Part shown: positions 9,728-18,435 of the stretch, piece by piece | Numbering within the stretch: the stretch's first letter is position 1 | Layout of the letters: each line of letters begins with the position of its first letter | Assembly: GCF_000473165.1 (NCBI RefSeq) | Contig: NZ_KI421504.1 | Span: forward strand, 2,340,009-2,404,008 | Length of the DNA: 64,000 nucleotides | Reading direction: 5' to 3' | DNA from: Leisingera aquimarina DSM 24565 | GTDB lineage: Bacteria; Pseudomonadota; Alphaproteobacteria; Rhodobacterales; Rhodobacteraceae | The notes under the pieces: model-generated | What the model was told of the DNA's origin: nothing | Seen by the model: the letters and a program-made list of their open reading frames with translations, nothing else | The model's database searches: none | Program-made: the position numbers and the translations under genes

Positions 9728-9778
9728 TCGTTCGCAACACGGCCCCATGAGGCCGGAAACAGTGGAACGAGGCGCAAC

Positions 9779-10714
9779 GTGCAGAATACGCTCAAAGCAT
9801 CGGTAGCATTTGAAGGGCCCGGCCTGCATTCCGGCCAGCCTGCACGCATGGTCCTGATCCCGGCTCCGGCGGGGCACGGCATCGTTTTCAAGCGCACCGA
9901 CATTGCATTGGGCAACACCCTGGTTCCGGCGCGCTGGGACCTGGTTGAGCGCAGCCCGCTGTGTACCCGGCTGATCAACACCTCGGGCGTCAGCGTTTCC
10001 ACCGTAGAACACATCATGGCGGCCCTGGCCGGTTGCGGCGTGCACAACGCGCTGATCGAAATCGACGGGCCGGAAGTGCCGATCGTTGATGGATCCTCGG
10101 CGCCGTTTGTGCGCGGCATCATGCAATACGGCGTGCGCCGGCAGGGCGTGCCTGCCACCGCATATGAGGTTCTGAAGCCGGTAACAGTCGAGAAGGACGG
10201 CGCCCGCGCCACCCTGCTGCCCAGCGACCGGCTGACCATTGAATTCCATATCGACTTTGCCGAGGCCGCAATCGGCCGTCAGAGCAAGGTCCTGGATATG
10301 CGCAACGGAAGTTTTGCACGTGAGCTGTGCGACAGCCGCACCTTCTGCCGCCAAGCAGACGTGGAAGCGATGCAGGCCAATGGCCTTGCCTTGGGCGGTG
10401 TGCCCGGTGAAAACGCTGTTGTGTTTGACGGGGAACGGGTTGAGAGCGGCGCGGGTCTGCGCCATTCGGATGAGCCTGTGCGCCACAAGATGCTGGATGC
10501 TTTGGGGGATCTGGCACTGGCTGGGGGGCCGATCTTGGGGCGGTATGTTGGCGAGCGCGCGGGGCATGCGCTGACCAACACATTGCTGCGTGCCCTGTTT
10601 GCGGAGCCGGGTGCGGTCCGGGCCGTCGCCTGCGATGCAGCGATGACCGCGCGGCTGCCGGGACAAGGGCTGATCTGGTCGGAAATTCCGGCAGAACAGC
10701 GGTGCGTGGCATAA
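9779..10714 (+). CDS. lpxC: UDP-3-O-acyl-N-acetylglucosamine deacetylase
   Basis: LpxC is the zinc enzyme that commits UDP-acyl-GlcNAc to lipid A synthesis. The 311-residue protein has the N-terminal FEGPGLHSGQPARM motif, the VSTVEHIMAALAGCGVHNALIEIDGPEVPIVDGS block with its zinc histidine, the FCRQADVEAM strand, and HKMLDALGDLALAG carrying the second zinc His and Asp. The catalytic His lies in GHALTNTLLRAL. Start is GTG 9779 after a GAGG-like site; translation begins QNTLKASVAF. Its place after ftsZ matches many alphaproteobacterial division clusters. It appears to have its own leader, described at 9696. Confidence 0.95.
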   Translation: MQNTLKASVAFEGPGLHSGQPARMVLIPAPAGHGIVFKRTDIALGNTLVPARWDLVERSPLCTRLINTSGVSVSTVEHIMAALAGCGVHNALIEIDGPEVPIVDGSSAPFVRGIMQYGVRRQGVPATAYEVLKPVTVEKDGARATLLPSDRLTIEFHIDFAEAAIGRQSKVLDMRNGSFARELCDSRTFCRQADVEAMQANGLALGGVPGENAVVFDGERVESGAGLRHSDEPVRHKMLDALGDLALAGGPILGRYVGERAGHALTNTLLRALFAEPGAVRAVACDAAMTARLPGQGLIWSEIPAEQRCVA

Positions 10715-10743
10715 GGCAAAAAACCAGAAACGAGCGGCAAACT

Positions 10744-10773
10744 GGCCCGGGGCGCAAATGTCCCGGGTCTTTT
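10744..10773 (+). terminator. probable intrinsic terminator of lpxC
   Basis: GGCCCGGG (10744-10751) can pair with CCCGGGTC (10762-10769), with one G-T pair, and TTTT follows at 10770-10773. It lies 30 bp after the lpxC stop. The T run is short, so termination may be partial. Confidence 0.55.
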
Positions 10774-10952
10774 CCCGTGAAGAGGGGCTGCAGACGGGAG
10801 CAGGAACAGCAGGCCGGACTTGACCATTGCCCGCTTTCTCTGCCAAGTGAACGCGGAAGTGGCGAAAGGCGTTTTGCGCGCCAATTGAATATGCTAGAGA
10901 CGGCATAACCGGGGCGCACACCCGTAAGTCAAAGACGGTGAGGTTAGGCACT

Positions 10953-11801
10953 ATGAACGGCATCAGGGCGGGAGCCAAAACCCTCGGCGCGGTCCTTCTG
11001 ATGGCGGCCCTTGCGGGCTGCGGCGGAGACGGCGGCGCGGTCAAGCGGGGCGAGTCTCTGGAGGCCTTCTCACCAGAGCAGATCTATGAGCGCGGCGAAT
11101 TCGAGCTGGCTGAGAAGCAGCCCAAGGACGCGGCTTATTACTTCTCCGAGATCGAGCGCCTGTATCCTTATTCAGAATGGGCCAAGCAGGCGGTGATCAT
11201 GCAGGCCTTTGCCTATCACAGCACCAAGGATTACGAGAACAGCCGCGCCGCTGCGCAGCGGTTCATCGACTTCTACCCGGCGGATGAAGATGCGGCCTAT
11301 GCCCAGTATCTTCTGGCGCTGAGCTATTATGACCAGATCGACGAGGTTGGTCGCGACCAGGGGCTGACCTTCCAGGCGCTGCAGGCGCTGCGCACGGTGA
11401 TCGAGGTCTATCCCGACAGCGAATATGCCACTTCTGCGATCCTGAAATTCGACCTGGCCTTTGACCATCTGGCGGGCAAGGAAATGGAGATCGGCCGCTA
11501 TTACCTGCGCCGGGGCCATTATACATCTGCGATCAACCGGTTCCGGGTGGTGGTTGAGGATTTCCAGACCACCAGCCACACAGCCGAAGCGCTGCACCGG
11601 CTGGTTGAGGGGTATCTGTCGCTGGGCCTGACCAGCGAGGCGCAGACCGCGGGCGCCATTCTGGGCCATAACTTCCAGTCCACCGAATGGTATGACAGCA
11701 GCTATAAGCTGCTGACTGCGAACGGGCTTAAACTGCGCGACCGCGGCAACAACTGGTTGAGCCAGATCTACCGTCAGACGGTCAAAGGGCAGTGGCTGTA
11801 A
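10953..11801 (+). CDS. bamD: outer membrane assembly lipoprotein BamD
   Basis: BamD is the essential lipoprotein of the BAM complex that inserts beta-barrels into the outer membrane. The 282-residue product begins with a lipoprotein signal peptide ending in the lipobox LAGC (Cys about residue 23), so it should be acylated and sorted to the outer membrane. TPR repeats follow, with recognisable BamD features: IYERGEFELAEKQPKDAAYYF, EIERLYPYSEWAKQAVIMQAF, RFIDFYPADEDAAYAQYLLALSYYDQ and IGRYYLRRGHYTSAINRF. ATG 10953 is preceded by GTGAGG nine bases upstream; an in-frame GTG at 10938 is less likely. It precedes recN by 27 bp. Confidence 0.93.
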   Translation: MNGIRAGAKTLGAVLLMAALAGCGGDGGAVKRGESLEAFSPEQIYERGEFELAEKQPKDAAYYFSEIERLYPYSEWAKQAVIMQAFAYHSTKDYENSRAAAQRFIDFYPADEDAAYAQYLLALSYYDQIDEVGRDQGLTFQALQALRTVIEVYPDSEYATSAILKFDLAFDHLAGKEMEIGRYYLRRGHYTSAINRFRVVVEDFQTTSHTAEALHRLVEGYLSLGLTSEAQTAGAILGHNFQSTEWYDSSYKLLTANGLKLRDRGNNWLSQIYRQTVKGQWL

Positions 11802-11828
11802 CGGCCGCTGCTGCACGGAGGCGGGGCT

Positions 11829-13478
11829 ATGCTGCGCGCGCTTGATATCCGCGATATCCTGATCATTGATCATCTGGAGCTGAACTTTCAGCCCGGGCTC
11901 AATGTGCTGACCGGCGAGACCGGTGCGGGCAAATCCATTCTGCTCGACTCCTTGGGCTTTGTTCTGGGCTGGCGCGGGCGGGCCGAGCTGGTGCGCCAGG
12001 GGGCCGCGCAGGGCGAAGTTCTGGCCGAGTTTGATTTGGCCGAGGGCCATCCGGCGCATGCGATCCTGGAAGAAGCCGGACTGCCGGGCGGCGAGACGCT
12101 GATCCTGCGCCGGGTGAATACCGCAGAGGGGCGCAAGACGGCCTGGGTCAACGACCGGCGCTGCTCGGGCGAAGTGCTGCGGGCGCTGTCGGAAACCCTG
12201 GTGGAGCTGCACGGCCAGCACGACGACCGTGGGCTTTTGAACCCGCGCGGGCATATGGCGTTGCTGGATCAATATGCCTGCGTGCAGGGGCTGTTGGCCG
12301 CAGTGCGGGCGGCTTGGACCGGTGCAGTCAAAGCGCGCAAGACTGTAGAGGCCACGCGGGCGGCATTGGACGCTGTGCGGGCCGAGGAGGAATTCCTGCG
12401 CCATGCTGTGGGGGAGCTGGATAAGCTGGACCCGCAGCCGGGCGAGGACGAGGCGCTGGACACCCGCCGCCGCCAGATGCAGGCGGCTGAGCGCATCCGC
12501 GGCGACATATCCCGCGCCCAATCGCTGCTGAGCGAAGGCGCCGAAGGCGCCATGGGCGAAGCGCAGCGCTGGCTGGAAGGGGTGACAGGTCAGGAGAGCG
12601 GCACCGGGCTGGAGGAGCCTTTGGCTGCCCTGAGCCGCGCAATGATCGAGCTGGGCGATGCCCAAGACGGAGTTGAGCAGGTGCTGGGGCATCTGGAGTT
12701 CAATCCGGGCGAGCTGGAGGACTGTGAAGAACGGCTTTTTGCCATCCGCGGGCTGGCGCGCAAGCATGATGTGCAGGCGGAGGAGCTGGCCGGCTATGCT
12801 GAAACCCTGCGCAGTAAGCTGGCGGCACTGGATGCTGGTGATCAGGATCTGGCCGATCAGGAGACCGCTTTGAAAGCCGCCGAGGCGTCCTATGCGCAAG
12901 CCGCAGAACAGCTGAGCGCAGCCCGCCGCGAAAGTGCTGCGGCGCTGGATCAGGCGGTGATGGCCGAACTGGCGCCGCTCAAGATGGAACGCGCTGTGTT
13001 TGAAACCCGCTTTTCCAATTGTGCGCCAGGGCCGGAGGGCACCGACACGGTGGCCTTTACCGTTGCCACCAATCCGGGCGCGCCTGCGGGGGCTTTGAAC
13101 AAGATCGCCTCGGGCGGCGAGCTTAGCCGGTTCCTGCTGGCGCTGAAGGTCTGTTTGCGCGGCGAAGATGCCAGCAAGACCTTGATTTTCGACGAGATTG
13201 ACCGCGGTGTCGGCGGCGCGACGGCAGATGCCGTGGGCCGGCGCCTGCGCAGCCTGGCCAGCAGCGGCCAGGTGCTGGTGGTGACCCACTCGCCGCAAGT
13301 GGCAGCGCTTGGCGGCCATCACTGGCAGGTGCGCAAACAGGTGGTGGATGGCATGACGCTGTCGCAGGTGGTGCCGCTGGCCGACACTGAACGGGTGGAT
13401 GAGCTTGCCCGCATGGTGTCGGGTGATACCATCACCGAAGAGGCCCGTGCTGCGGCCCGCGCATTGCTGGCCGGATAG
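11829..13478 (+). CDS. recN: DNA repair protein RecN
   Basis: RecN is an SMC-like cytoplasmic ATPase acting in double-strand-break repair. The 549-residue product has Walker A GETGAGKS at 29-36, the QHDDRGLLNP segment after the first lobe, a coiled-coil middle (about 150-360) rich in Ala, Glu and Leu, and the C-terminal ABC signature ASGGELSRFLLALK. Walker B is TLIFDEIDRGVGGATADAVG, followed by the switch histidine in VTHSPQVAA. Full family length. It follows bamD closely and is probably co-transcribed; that pairing is common in alphaproteobacteria. No SOS box was identified upstream. Confidence 0.95.
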   Translation: MLRALDIRDILIIDHLELNFQPGLNVLTGETGAGKSILLDSLGFVLGWRGRAELVRQGAAQGEVLAEFDLAEGHPAHAILEEAGLPGGETLILRRVNTAEGRKTAWVNDRRCSGEVLRALSETLVELHGQHDDRGLLNPRGHMALLDQYACVQGLLAAVRAAWTGAVKARKTVEATRAALDAVRAEEEFLRHAVGELDKLDPQPGEDEALDTRRRQMQAAERIRGDISRAQSLLSEGAEGAMGEAQRWLEGVTGQESGTGLEEPLAALSRAMIELGDAQDGVEQVLGHLEFNPGELEDCEERLFAIRGLARKHDVQAEELAGYAETLRSKLAALDAGDQDLADQETALKAAEASYAQAAEQLSAARRESAAALDQAVMAELAPLKMERAVFETRFSNCAPGPEGTDTVAFTVATNPGAPAGALNKIASGGELSRFLLALKVCLRGEDASKTLIFDEIDRGVGGATADAVGRRLRSLASSGQVLVVTHSPQVAALGGHHWQVRKQVVDGMTLSQVVPLADTERVDELARMVSGDTITEEARAAARALLAG

Positions 13479-13565
13479 CTGCCGGAACAGGGCGGCGGGT
13501 GAGGGCTCTTTAACCGGCTTATGCCAGTTGTAGGCCATTGAAATGAAAAGACCCGCTGACAGGTT

Positions 13566-15248
13566 ATGGTAGAAGAAATCCGTTCATCGCTTTCCGCAGT
13601 TTTTGTGCAATGGCTGGCAGGCCTGAAAGACTTCTGGAGGGTGCTGCGCCACCGCGGCCCCAGCCAGTTTCAGTTCTGGCTGATCGCACTTCTGATCGGC
13701 GTCGCCGCAGGCTTTGCCGCGCTGTTTTTCCGCAAGGGGATCACGGCGCTGCAGGCCTGGATCTATGGCGCGCCGGACCTTGATTATCTGCATTCCTATG
13801 CGCAGGCGCTGCCCTGGTATGTGCTGGTTGCCATTGCCGCTGGCGGCGGGCTGGTGGTTGGACTGATCCTTGATCGTTTCACACCGGACGGGCGGGTGCG
13901 CTCGGTCGCGGATGTGATCGAAGGCGCCGCACTGCATGACGGGCGGGTCGAACACAAGGAGGGGCTGGCCTCGGCGCTGGCCTCCTTCATCACGCTGTCC
14001 ACCGGCGGCTCCACCGGGCGCGAAGGGCCGGTGGTGCATATGGCAGGCGTGATCTCCACCTGGGTCAGCAACCGGATCAACGCCGATGGCATCACCGGTC
14101 GGGATCTTCTGGGCTGCGCGGTGGCGGCGGGTGTCTCGGCCAGCTTCAACGCGCCGATAGCAGGCGCGTTGTTTGCGATGGAGGTGGTGCTGCGGCATTT
14201 TTCGGTCAACGCCTTTGCGCCGATTGTGGTCGCTTCGGTTGCCGGTACGGTGATCAACCGGCTCGAATACGGCGATGTCACCGAATTCACCCTGAACACC
14301 CCCGGCGCGCTGCAGTTCTACGTGGAACTGCCGGCCTTTTTGATCCTGGGCTTGATCTGCGGGCTGGTGGCGGTGGCGCTGATGCGGTCGATCTTTTTTG
14401 CCGAAAAGGTGGGCAATACGGTGCAGCAGCGTTTGCACCTGCCGCGCTGGCTGCGGCCTGCGGTCTCTGGCGCGATGCTGGGCGTCATTGCCGTGTGGTA
14501 TCCGCATATCATCGGCGTCGGCTATGAAACCACGGTGCTGGCACTGACCGGCGGGCTGCTCCTGGGGCAGGCGGTGATCTTTGCCGCGGTCAAAACGGCG
14601 GCTGTCGCCATCACAATGGGCGGGCGCATGGGCGGTGGCGTGTTTTCCCCGTCGCTGATGATCGGCGCGCTGACCGGGCTGGCCTTTGGCCTGATCGCGA
14701 CGGCCGTGCTGCCGGATGTATCCGGCACCCACACGCTATATGCCTTTGCCGGCATGGGCGCTGTTGCCGCCGCTGTGCTGGGGGCGCCGATTTCCACCAC
14801 GCTAATCGTGTTTGAGCTGACCGGAGACTGGCAGATCGGCCTGGCGGTGATGGTGTCGGTGTCGATGTCCACCGCACTGGCTTCACGGCTGGTGGACCGG
14901 TCCTTCTTTCTCACCCAGCTGGAAAAGCGCAACATTCACTGTGCAGCCGGGCCGCAGGCCTATCTGCTGGCGCTGATCCGGGCCGGTGCGGTGATGCGTC
15001 CGATGGGCGACAGCCGCTGTGCGCCGCTGGAGGACTGCCAAGCACTGGTTGAGGAGGGGCTGTGCATCCGCGCTTCCGCGTCACTGGAGGCCGCGATGCC
15101 GGTGTTCGAGCGGGCAGAGGCGGCTTTTCTGCCTGTGATGATGGAAGAGGGCGGCACAGAGGAAATCATCGGCGCACTGTATCATGTAGATGCGTTAAAG
15201 GCCTACAACCGTGCCTTGGCTGCAACCGCAGCGGAGGAACACAGATAG
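13566..15248 (+). CDS. ClC family chloride channel/transporter with C-terminal CBS-like region
   Basis: The 560-residue inner-membrane protein has about a dozen hydrophobic segments of the ClC fold. The gating-glutamate motif GREGP is present (about residue 156, in STGGSTGREGPVVHM), as are FNAPIAGALFAMEV and the GGRMGGGVFSPSLMIGA loop. A C-terminal cytoplasmic tail of about 100 residues resembles a degenerate CBS pair. Two departures matter. The first-half GSGIP-type anion motif is not present; the corresponding stretch reads PDGRVRSVADVIEG. The position of the proton-pathway glutamate of coupled exchangers reads Val (AMEVV). It may therefore be channel-like. Substrate is assumed to be chloride. 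Confidence 0.88.
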   Translation: MVEEIRSSLSAVFVQWLAGLKDFWRVLRHRGPSQFQFWLIALLIGVAAGFAALFFRKGITALQAWIYGAPDLDYLHSYAQALPWYVLVAIAAGGGLVVGLILDRFTPDGRVRSVADVIEGAALHDGRVEHKEGLASALASFITLSTGGSTGREGPVVHMAGVISTWVSNRINADGITGRDLLGCAVAAGVSASFNAPIAGALFAMEVVLRHFSVNAFAPIVVASVAGTVINRLEYGDVTEFTLNTPGALQFYVELPAFLILGLICGLVAVALMRSIFFAEKVGNTVQQRLHLPRWLRPAVSGAMLGVIAVWYPHIIGVGYETTVLALTGGLLLGQAVIFAAVKTAAVAITMGGRMGGGVFSPSLMIGALTGLAFGLIATAVLPDVSGTHTLYAFAGMGAVAAAVLGAPISTTLIVFELTGDWQIGLAVMVSVSMSTALASRLVDRSFFLTQLEKRNIHCAAGPQAYLLALIRAGAVMRPMGDSRCAPLEDCQALVEEGLCIRASASLEAAMPVFERAEAAFLPVMMEEGGTEEIIGALYHVDALKAYNRALAATAAEEHR

Positions 15249-15455
15249 GCGGGACCGTGATGGTGTGTATCTGATCACCGCATCCCGACCGGTGCATCCT
15301 CCTCTGCTACGGGGAAAAACTCTGATTCCGCCCCCGAATCTGTGCGAATTCGGTGACACGTAAAGGTTAAGTTAAAAAATCCATTGCTCCGCAGCGGAGC
15401 CTGAACCAACATTGCAAGCGGATTATTGCTTAGCTTACTCAAACGGTAGGGAAAC

Positions 15456-15647
15456 ATGCGCAATTTCGAAATCGGCCCGCAAGAGGCTGGTGCGAACAAC
15501 AAGGCAGACGAACGGGCAAACGAACGGGCAGCGCTGGAAGCAGTGATCAACTATGCGATCCAATGCGCCCGCGAAACGGACATTCTTGGCGCAGGTGATG
15601 CGCTGGAGGAAGCCAGGCTGAACCTCAGCCGCGCCGTTTTAGCCTGA
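15456..15647 (+). CDS. small conserved-looking hypothetical protein
   Basis: This 63-residue soluble protein is not assigned to a family. It starts at an ATG preceded by a GGTAGGG ribosome site nine bases upstream. The composition is Ala- and Glu-rich and probably helical: residues 20-61 (ANERAALEAVINYAIQCARE onward) look like two amphipathic helices, with one cysteine. It stands alone between the ClC gene and a convergent DUF427 gene. The upstream 200 bp hold a GCTCCG-CAG-CGGAGC hairpin (15385-15399) and an AT-rich TTAAGTTAA stretch that may belong to its promoter. Confidence 0.6.
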   Translation: MRNFEIGPQEAGANNKADERANERAALEAVINYAIQCARETDILGAGDALEEARLNLSRAVLA

Positions 15648-15870
15648 AACTCGGCCTTTGCGGCACAATAGCTGCCACAGCGGTTCCGGCTCCTGTTGCG
15701 GAACCGGGCTGGCTGTTGCTGCAGCGGGCATCAGGCCGCGGGAACAGGTTCCCCGCAAACGTAAAACACCGGCGCCAGGGCACCGGTGGGGGATTTTTAC
15801 GGGACGCTCTGTTCCTGCTGCCCGGATGCGGCGCGTTCTGTGAAACGGCCCCGCAAACCGGATAACCGGC

Positions 15871-16212
15871 TTAGACTTGTTCGACTTTTACAGAGTCGCT
15901 CAGCACGAACGCCAGGCAGCCCTTGATTTCAGCCGCCGCTTCAGCCGGAGCTTCATAGCTCCACGCCGCGTTTTCGGTGACAGACGACTTGTTGGCGATC
16001 GAAAAATAGCTGGCCTCGCCCTTGTGCTGGCACTGGGCGGTCTTGCTGGTGCGGTCCAGGAAGGCCATGGCGATGTCTTCGCGCGGGAAATAGATGACCG
16101 GATCCATATCGCCCTCCGTCAGCTCCAAAGCATTGGAGCTTTCCCCCAGTACGGCGCCGCCGGAGCGGACGGTCCAGGTGCCTTCGGCCTTGCGGATACG
16201 GATAGTGGTCAT
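15871..16212 (-). CDS. DUF427 domain-containing protein
   Basis: The 113-residue product matches the DUF427 family: a compact beta fold beginning with a TWTVRSGGAVLGES strand pair, then the hallmark PVIYFPREDIAMAFL and the CQHKGEASYFSI segment, which is strongly conserved in the family, and AAWSYEAPAEAAAEIKGCLAF. The family is cytoplasmic and of unknown function. It covers the whole usual domain. A short hairpin, AAACCGG-ATAA-CCGGCTT at 15855-15872, overlaps the stop codon and may help end transcription. Confidence 0.9.
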   Translation of the reverse strand: MTTIRIRKAEGTWTVRSGGAVLGESSNALELTEGDMDPVIYFPREDIAMAFLDRTSKTAQCQHKGEASYFSIANKSSVTENAAWSYEAPAEAAAEIKGCLAFVLSDSVKVEQV

Positions 16213-16286
16213 GCGTGTTTTCCCATTCTCTTCGTGCGTGTCGTCGTTGGTTCAGTCTATGTAGCAGCCTATGTAACACCTCAGTG

Positions 16287-18077
16287 TCACAAGGGGGCGG
16301 TTGCGGCATCAAGCCACGCCTTTGCGGCGGGGCTGAGCAGCGGTCCGGTCTTTGCCGAAACCTCTTGATGATAGTTGTCGAGCCAGTCTTTCTCGGCGGC
16401 TGACAGCATTGCTGTGTTCACCAGCCGCCGGTCAATGGGGGCAAAGGTGAGTGTGCGCCAGCACAGCATCTCGCGCTCTGCGTCGCTGGTGTCAAGGGCC
16501 GGGGCCTGTTCAACCACCAGAAGGTTCTCGATCCGGATGCCAAAGGCGCCTTCGCGGTAATACCCCGGCTCGTTCGACAGGATCATGCCGGGTTCCAGCG
16601 GCACGTGGCTGGTGCGTGCCAGCCGCTGCGGGCCTTCATGCACACTGAGGTAGGCGCCGACGCCATGGCCAAGGCCGTGGTTGAAATCCTGGCCTGCCAG
16701 CCACAGCGGCATCCGGCCGATGCATTCGATATCGCGGCCTGCCAGCCCCTTGGGCCAGCGCAGGCGGGACATGGCGATCATGCCCTGCAGCACGCGGGTA
16801 AAGGCGTCGCGTTCCTCGGCTCCGGGCGAGCCGATGGCGATGGTGCGGGTGATGTCGGTGGTGCCGTCGAGATACTGACCGCCGCTGTCCAGCACCAAGA
16901 GGTGCCCGTCTTCCAGCCGCGTGTCGGTTTCCTCGGTCACCCGGTAGTGCATCACCGCGCCGTTCTCTCCGGTGCCTGCAATGGTCTCGAAACTGATGTC
17001 GCGCAGGGCTTGGTCTTCGCTGCGCAGCGCTTCAAGTTTCTTCACCACCTCAATCTCTGTGATGGTGCCGGGAGGCTGCGCGTCGAGCCAGGCCAGCATC
17101 TCCACAATCGCGGCCCCGTCGCGCAGGTGGGCGGCAGCGCTGCCTGCAATCTCGGCTGCGTTTTTGCGCGCCTTAGGCAGCGCGCAGGGATCGCCCGCGG
17201 GTATCATGCGGTCGCCAAGCGCCTCTGCCACGATCTGCGGCACGGTGCCGGAGTCTGCGGCGACGGAGCCGTTGAGCGCCGCAGTGGCCTTCAGGAAGTC
17301 CTGGGGAGCATGAACCGTGACGGAGGTATCAAAATGGTCCTGCAGGCCGGCCAGCTTTTCCGCAGCGATGAACAGGTCCACCCGGGCGTCGTCGTGCAGA
17401 ATGGCAAAGCCATGCGCCACCGGATTGCGGGCCACATCCGCGCCGCGGATGTTCAGCAGCCACATGATGCTGTCGGGCAGCGTGATGACCGCCGCCGCCT
17501 GGCCCGCATCGCGCAAGTCTTTGGCCAGCCGCGCGCATTTGTCTGCAGTGTTTTCGCCCGCGTAATCCAGCAGGTGTGCCGCAACCGGCTGCATCGGCGG
17601 TGCGGGCTGATCCTGCCAGATCCGGTCCACCAGGTTCTCGCATTGCGCTAGGGTGATGCCGCTGCCTTTCAGCTCTTTGGTGAGCGAAGTGATCTGACCC
17701 GCAGCATGGAGCCAGGGATCGAACCCAACTTTACCGCCTTGGGGGAGCTGTTGCTTCAACCAGCCAGCTAGCTGCACTTCGGGCCAGGGAACGGGGGTAT
17801 AGTCTGCGGCGACCTGACGCTTCACCTGGGTGCGGTAGCGGCCGTCGATGAAGACGCCGGCCTTCTCTTGCAGCACTGCGCAAAAGCCTGCTGAGCCGGT
17901 GAAGCCGGTGAGCCAGGAGAGGCGCTCATCGTGCGGTGCCACATATTCGCCCTGATGCGCGTCGGAACGCGGCACCAGGAAACCGTCCAATCCTTCTGCC
18001 ACCAGCTCCTTGCGCAGCGCCGCCAGCCGTGGCGGGCCTTGTTCCGGGCGGGCAGTCACATCGAAGCTCTGATACAT
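16287..18077 (-). CDS. aminopeptidase P family (Xaa-Pro aminopeptidase)
   Basis: This M24 metallopeptidase removes an N-terminal residue preceding proline. The 596-residue protein has the two creatinase-like N-terminal domains seen in long aminopeptidase P enzymes (GFLVPRSDAHQGEYV near residue 33, LSWLTGFTGSAG) and the pita-bread catalytic domain. Visible ligands are Asp in LVLDSGGQYLDGTTDITRT, His in NHGLGHGVGAYLSVHEG, and Glu in NEPGYY and RIENLLVVE. I start it at ATG 18077 because AGGAGT lies just upstream; the frame remains open for another 100 codons into palindromic intergenic DNA, which is not credible protein. Confidence 0.93.
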   Translation of the reverse strand: MYQSFDVTARPEQGPPRLAALRKELVAEGLDGFLVPRSDAHQGEYVAPHDERLSWLTGFTGSAGFCAVLQEKAGVFIDGRYRTQVKRQVAADYTPVPWPEVQLAGWLKQQLPQGGKVGFDPWLHAAGQITSLTKELKGSGITLAQCENLVDRIWQDQPAPPMQPVAAHLLDYAGENTADKCARLAKDLRDAGQAAAVITLPDSIMWLLNIRGADVARNPVAHGFAILHDDARVDLFIAAEKLAGLQDHFDTSVTVHAPQDFLKATAALNGSVAADSGTVPQIVAEALGDRMIPAGDPCALPKARKNAAEIAGSAAAHLRDGAAIVEMLAWLDAQPPGTITEIEVVKKLEALRSEDQALRDISFETIAGTGENGAVMHYRVTEETDTRLEDGHLLVLDSGGQYLDGTTDITRTIAIGSPGAEERDAFTRVLQGMIAMSRLRWPKGLAGRDIECIGRMPLWLAGQDFNHGLGHGVGAYLSVHEGPQRLARTSHVPLEPGMILSNEPGYYREGAFGIRIENLLVVEQAPALDTSDAEREMLCWRTLTFAPIDRRLVNTAMLSAAEKDWLDNYHQEVSAKTGPLLSPAAKAWLDAATAPL

Positions 18078-18435
18078 GGGCAACACTCCTGATTGAGGGC
18101 GGGGCGGCACGGAGCGGGACTGTTCCGGCGGCGCTGCAAAGGAAAGGCGCGGGCCAACGCACGCGCCCCTTCTTGTCCCAAATCGCCCTGCTGCTGGCAA
18201 GCCTGACGGCATGGCTTTGCTGCAGACCTTGCGGCACAGGGCAAGCGGGGGGCTCCCGCCCGGTCTCAGGGCATTTTGGAATGCCCTTCGGCCCGTTGGG
18301 CCGGGCACCGGATGCTCCGCATCCGGTGCCGCCGCGCGCGTCAGCGCACGGCCACGCCCAAGGCCATTGGCCAGCATCCTGGATGCTGGCCAAAGGCGCG
18401 GGAGGGCGCTCTTGGCTGAAAAGAGAGGGCTGACG
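18078..18435. repeat. palindrome-rich intergenic region with a multi-hairpin element (18253-18404)
   Basis: This 358-bp gap between the aminopeptidase and cobT has no credible gene. It holds four back-to-back perfect hairpins: AGGGCAT/ATGCCCT (18268-18287), CGGCCC/GGGCCG (18289-18303), a 12-bp stem with a TCC loop (18304-18330) and a 13-bp stem with a one-base centre (18367-18393). All are enclosed by a seven-base inverted pair, CTCCCGC at 18253-18259 and GCGGGAG at 18398-18404. A 14-bp palindrome GGCTGACGTCAGCC (18428-18441) covers the cobT stop codon. The architecture is that of an extragenic palindromic repeat unit. It could also end cobT transcription. Confidence 0.7.

Noticed and set aside
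10702-10908. 68-codon ORF after lpxC
   Set aside because: Overlaps the lpxC end and crosses its probable terminator; no sensible protein features.
11172-13538. Minus-strand open frame of 788 codons opposite bamD and recN
   Set aside because: Two clear genes lie on the other strand; the translation is low in structure and rich in Gln, His and Arg, as expected of antisense frames.
15275-15550. Minus-strand 91-codon ORF overlapping the 63-residue gene
   Set aside because: The plus-strand ORF has a better ribosome site and protein-like composition.
18078-18377. N-terminal extension of the aminopeptidase P into the palindromic region
   Set aside because: The added 100 residues are encoded by hairpin DNA and are not family-like; the ATG at 18077 has a good ribosome site.
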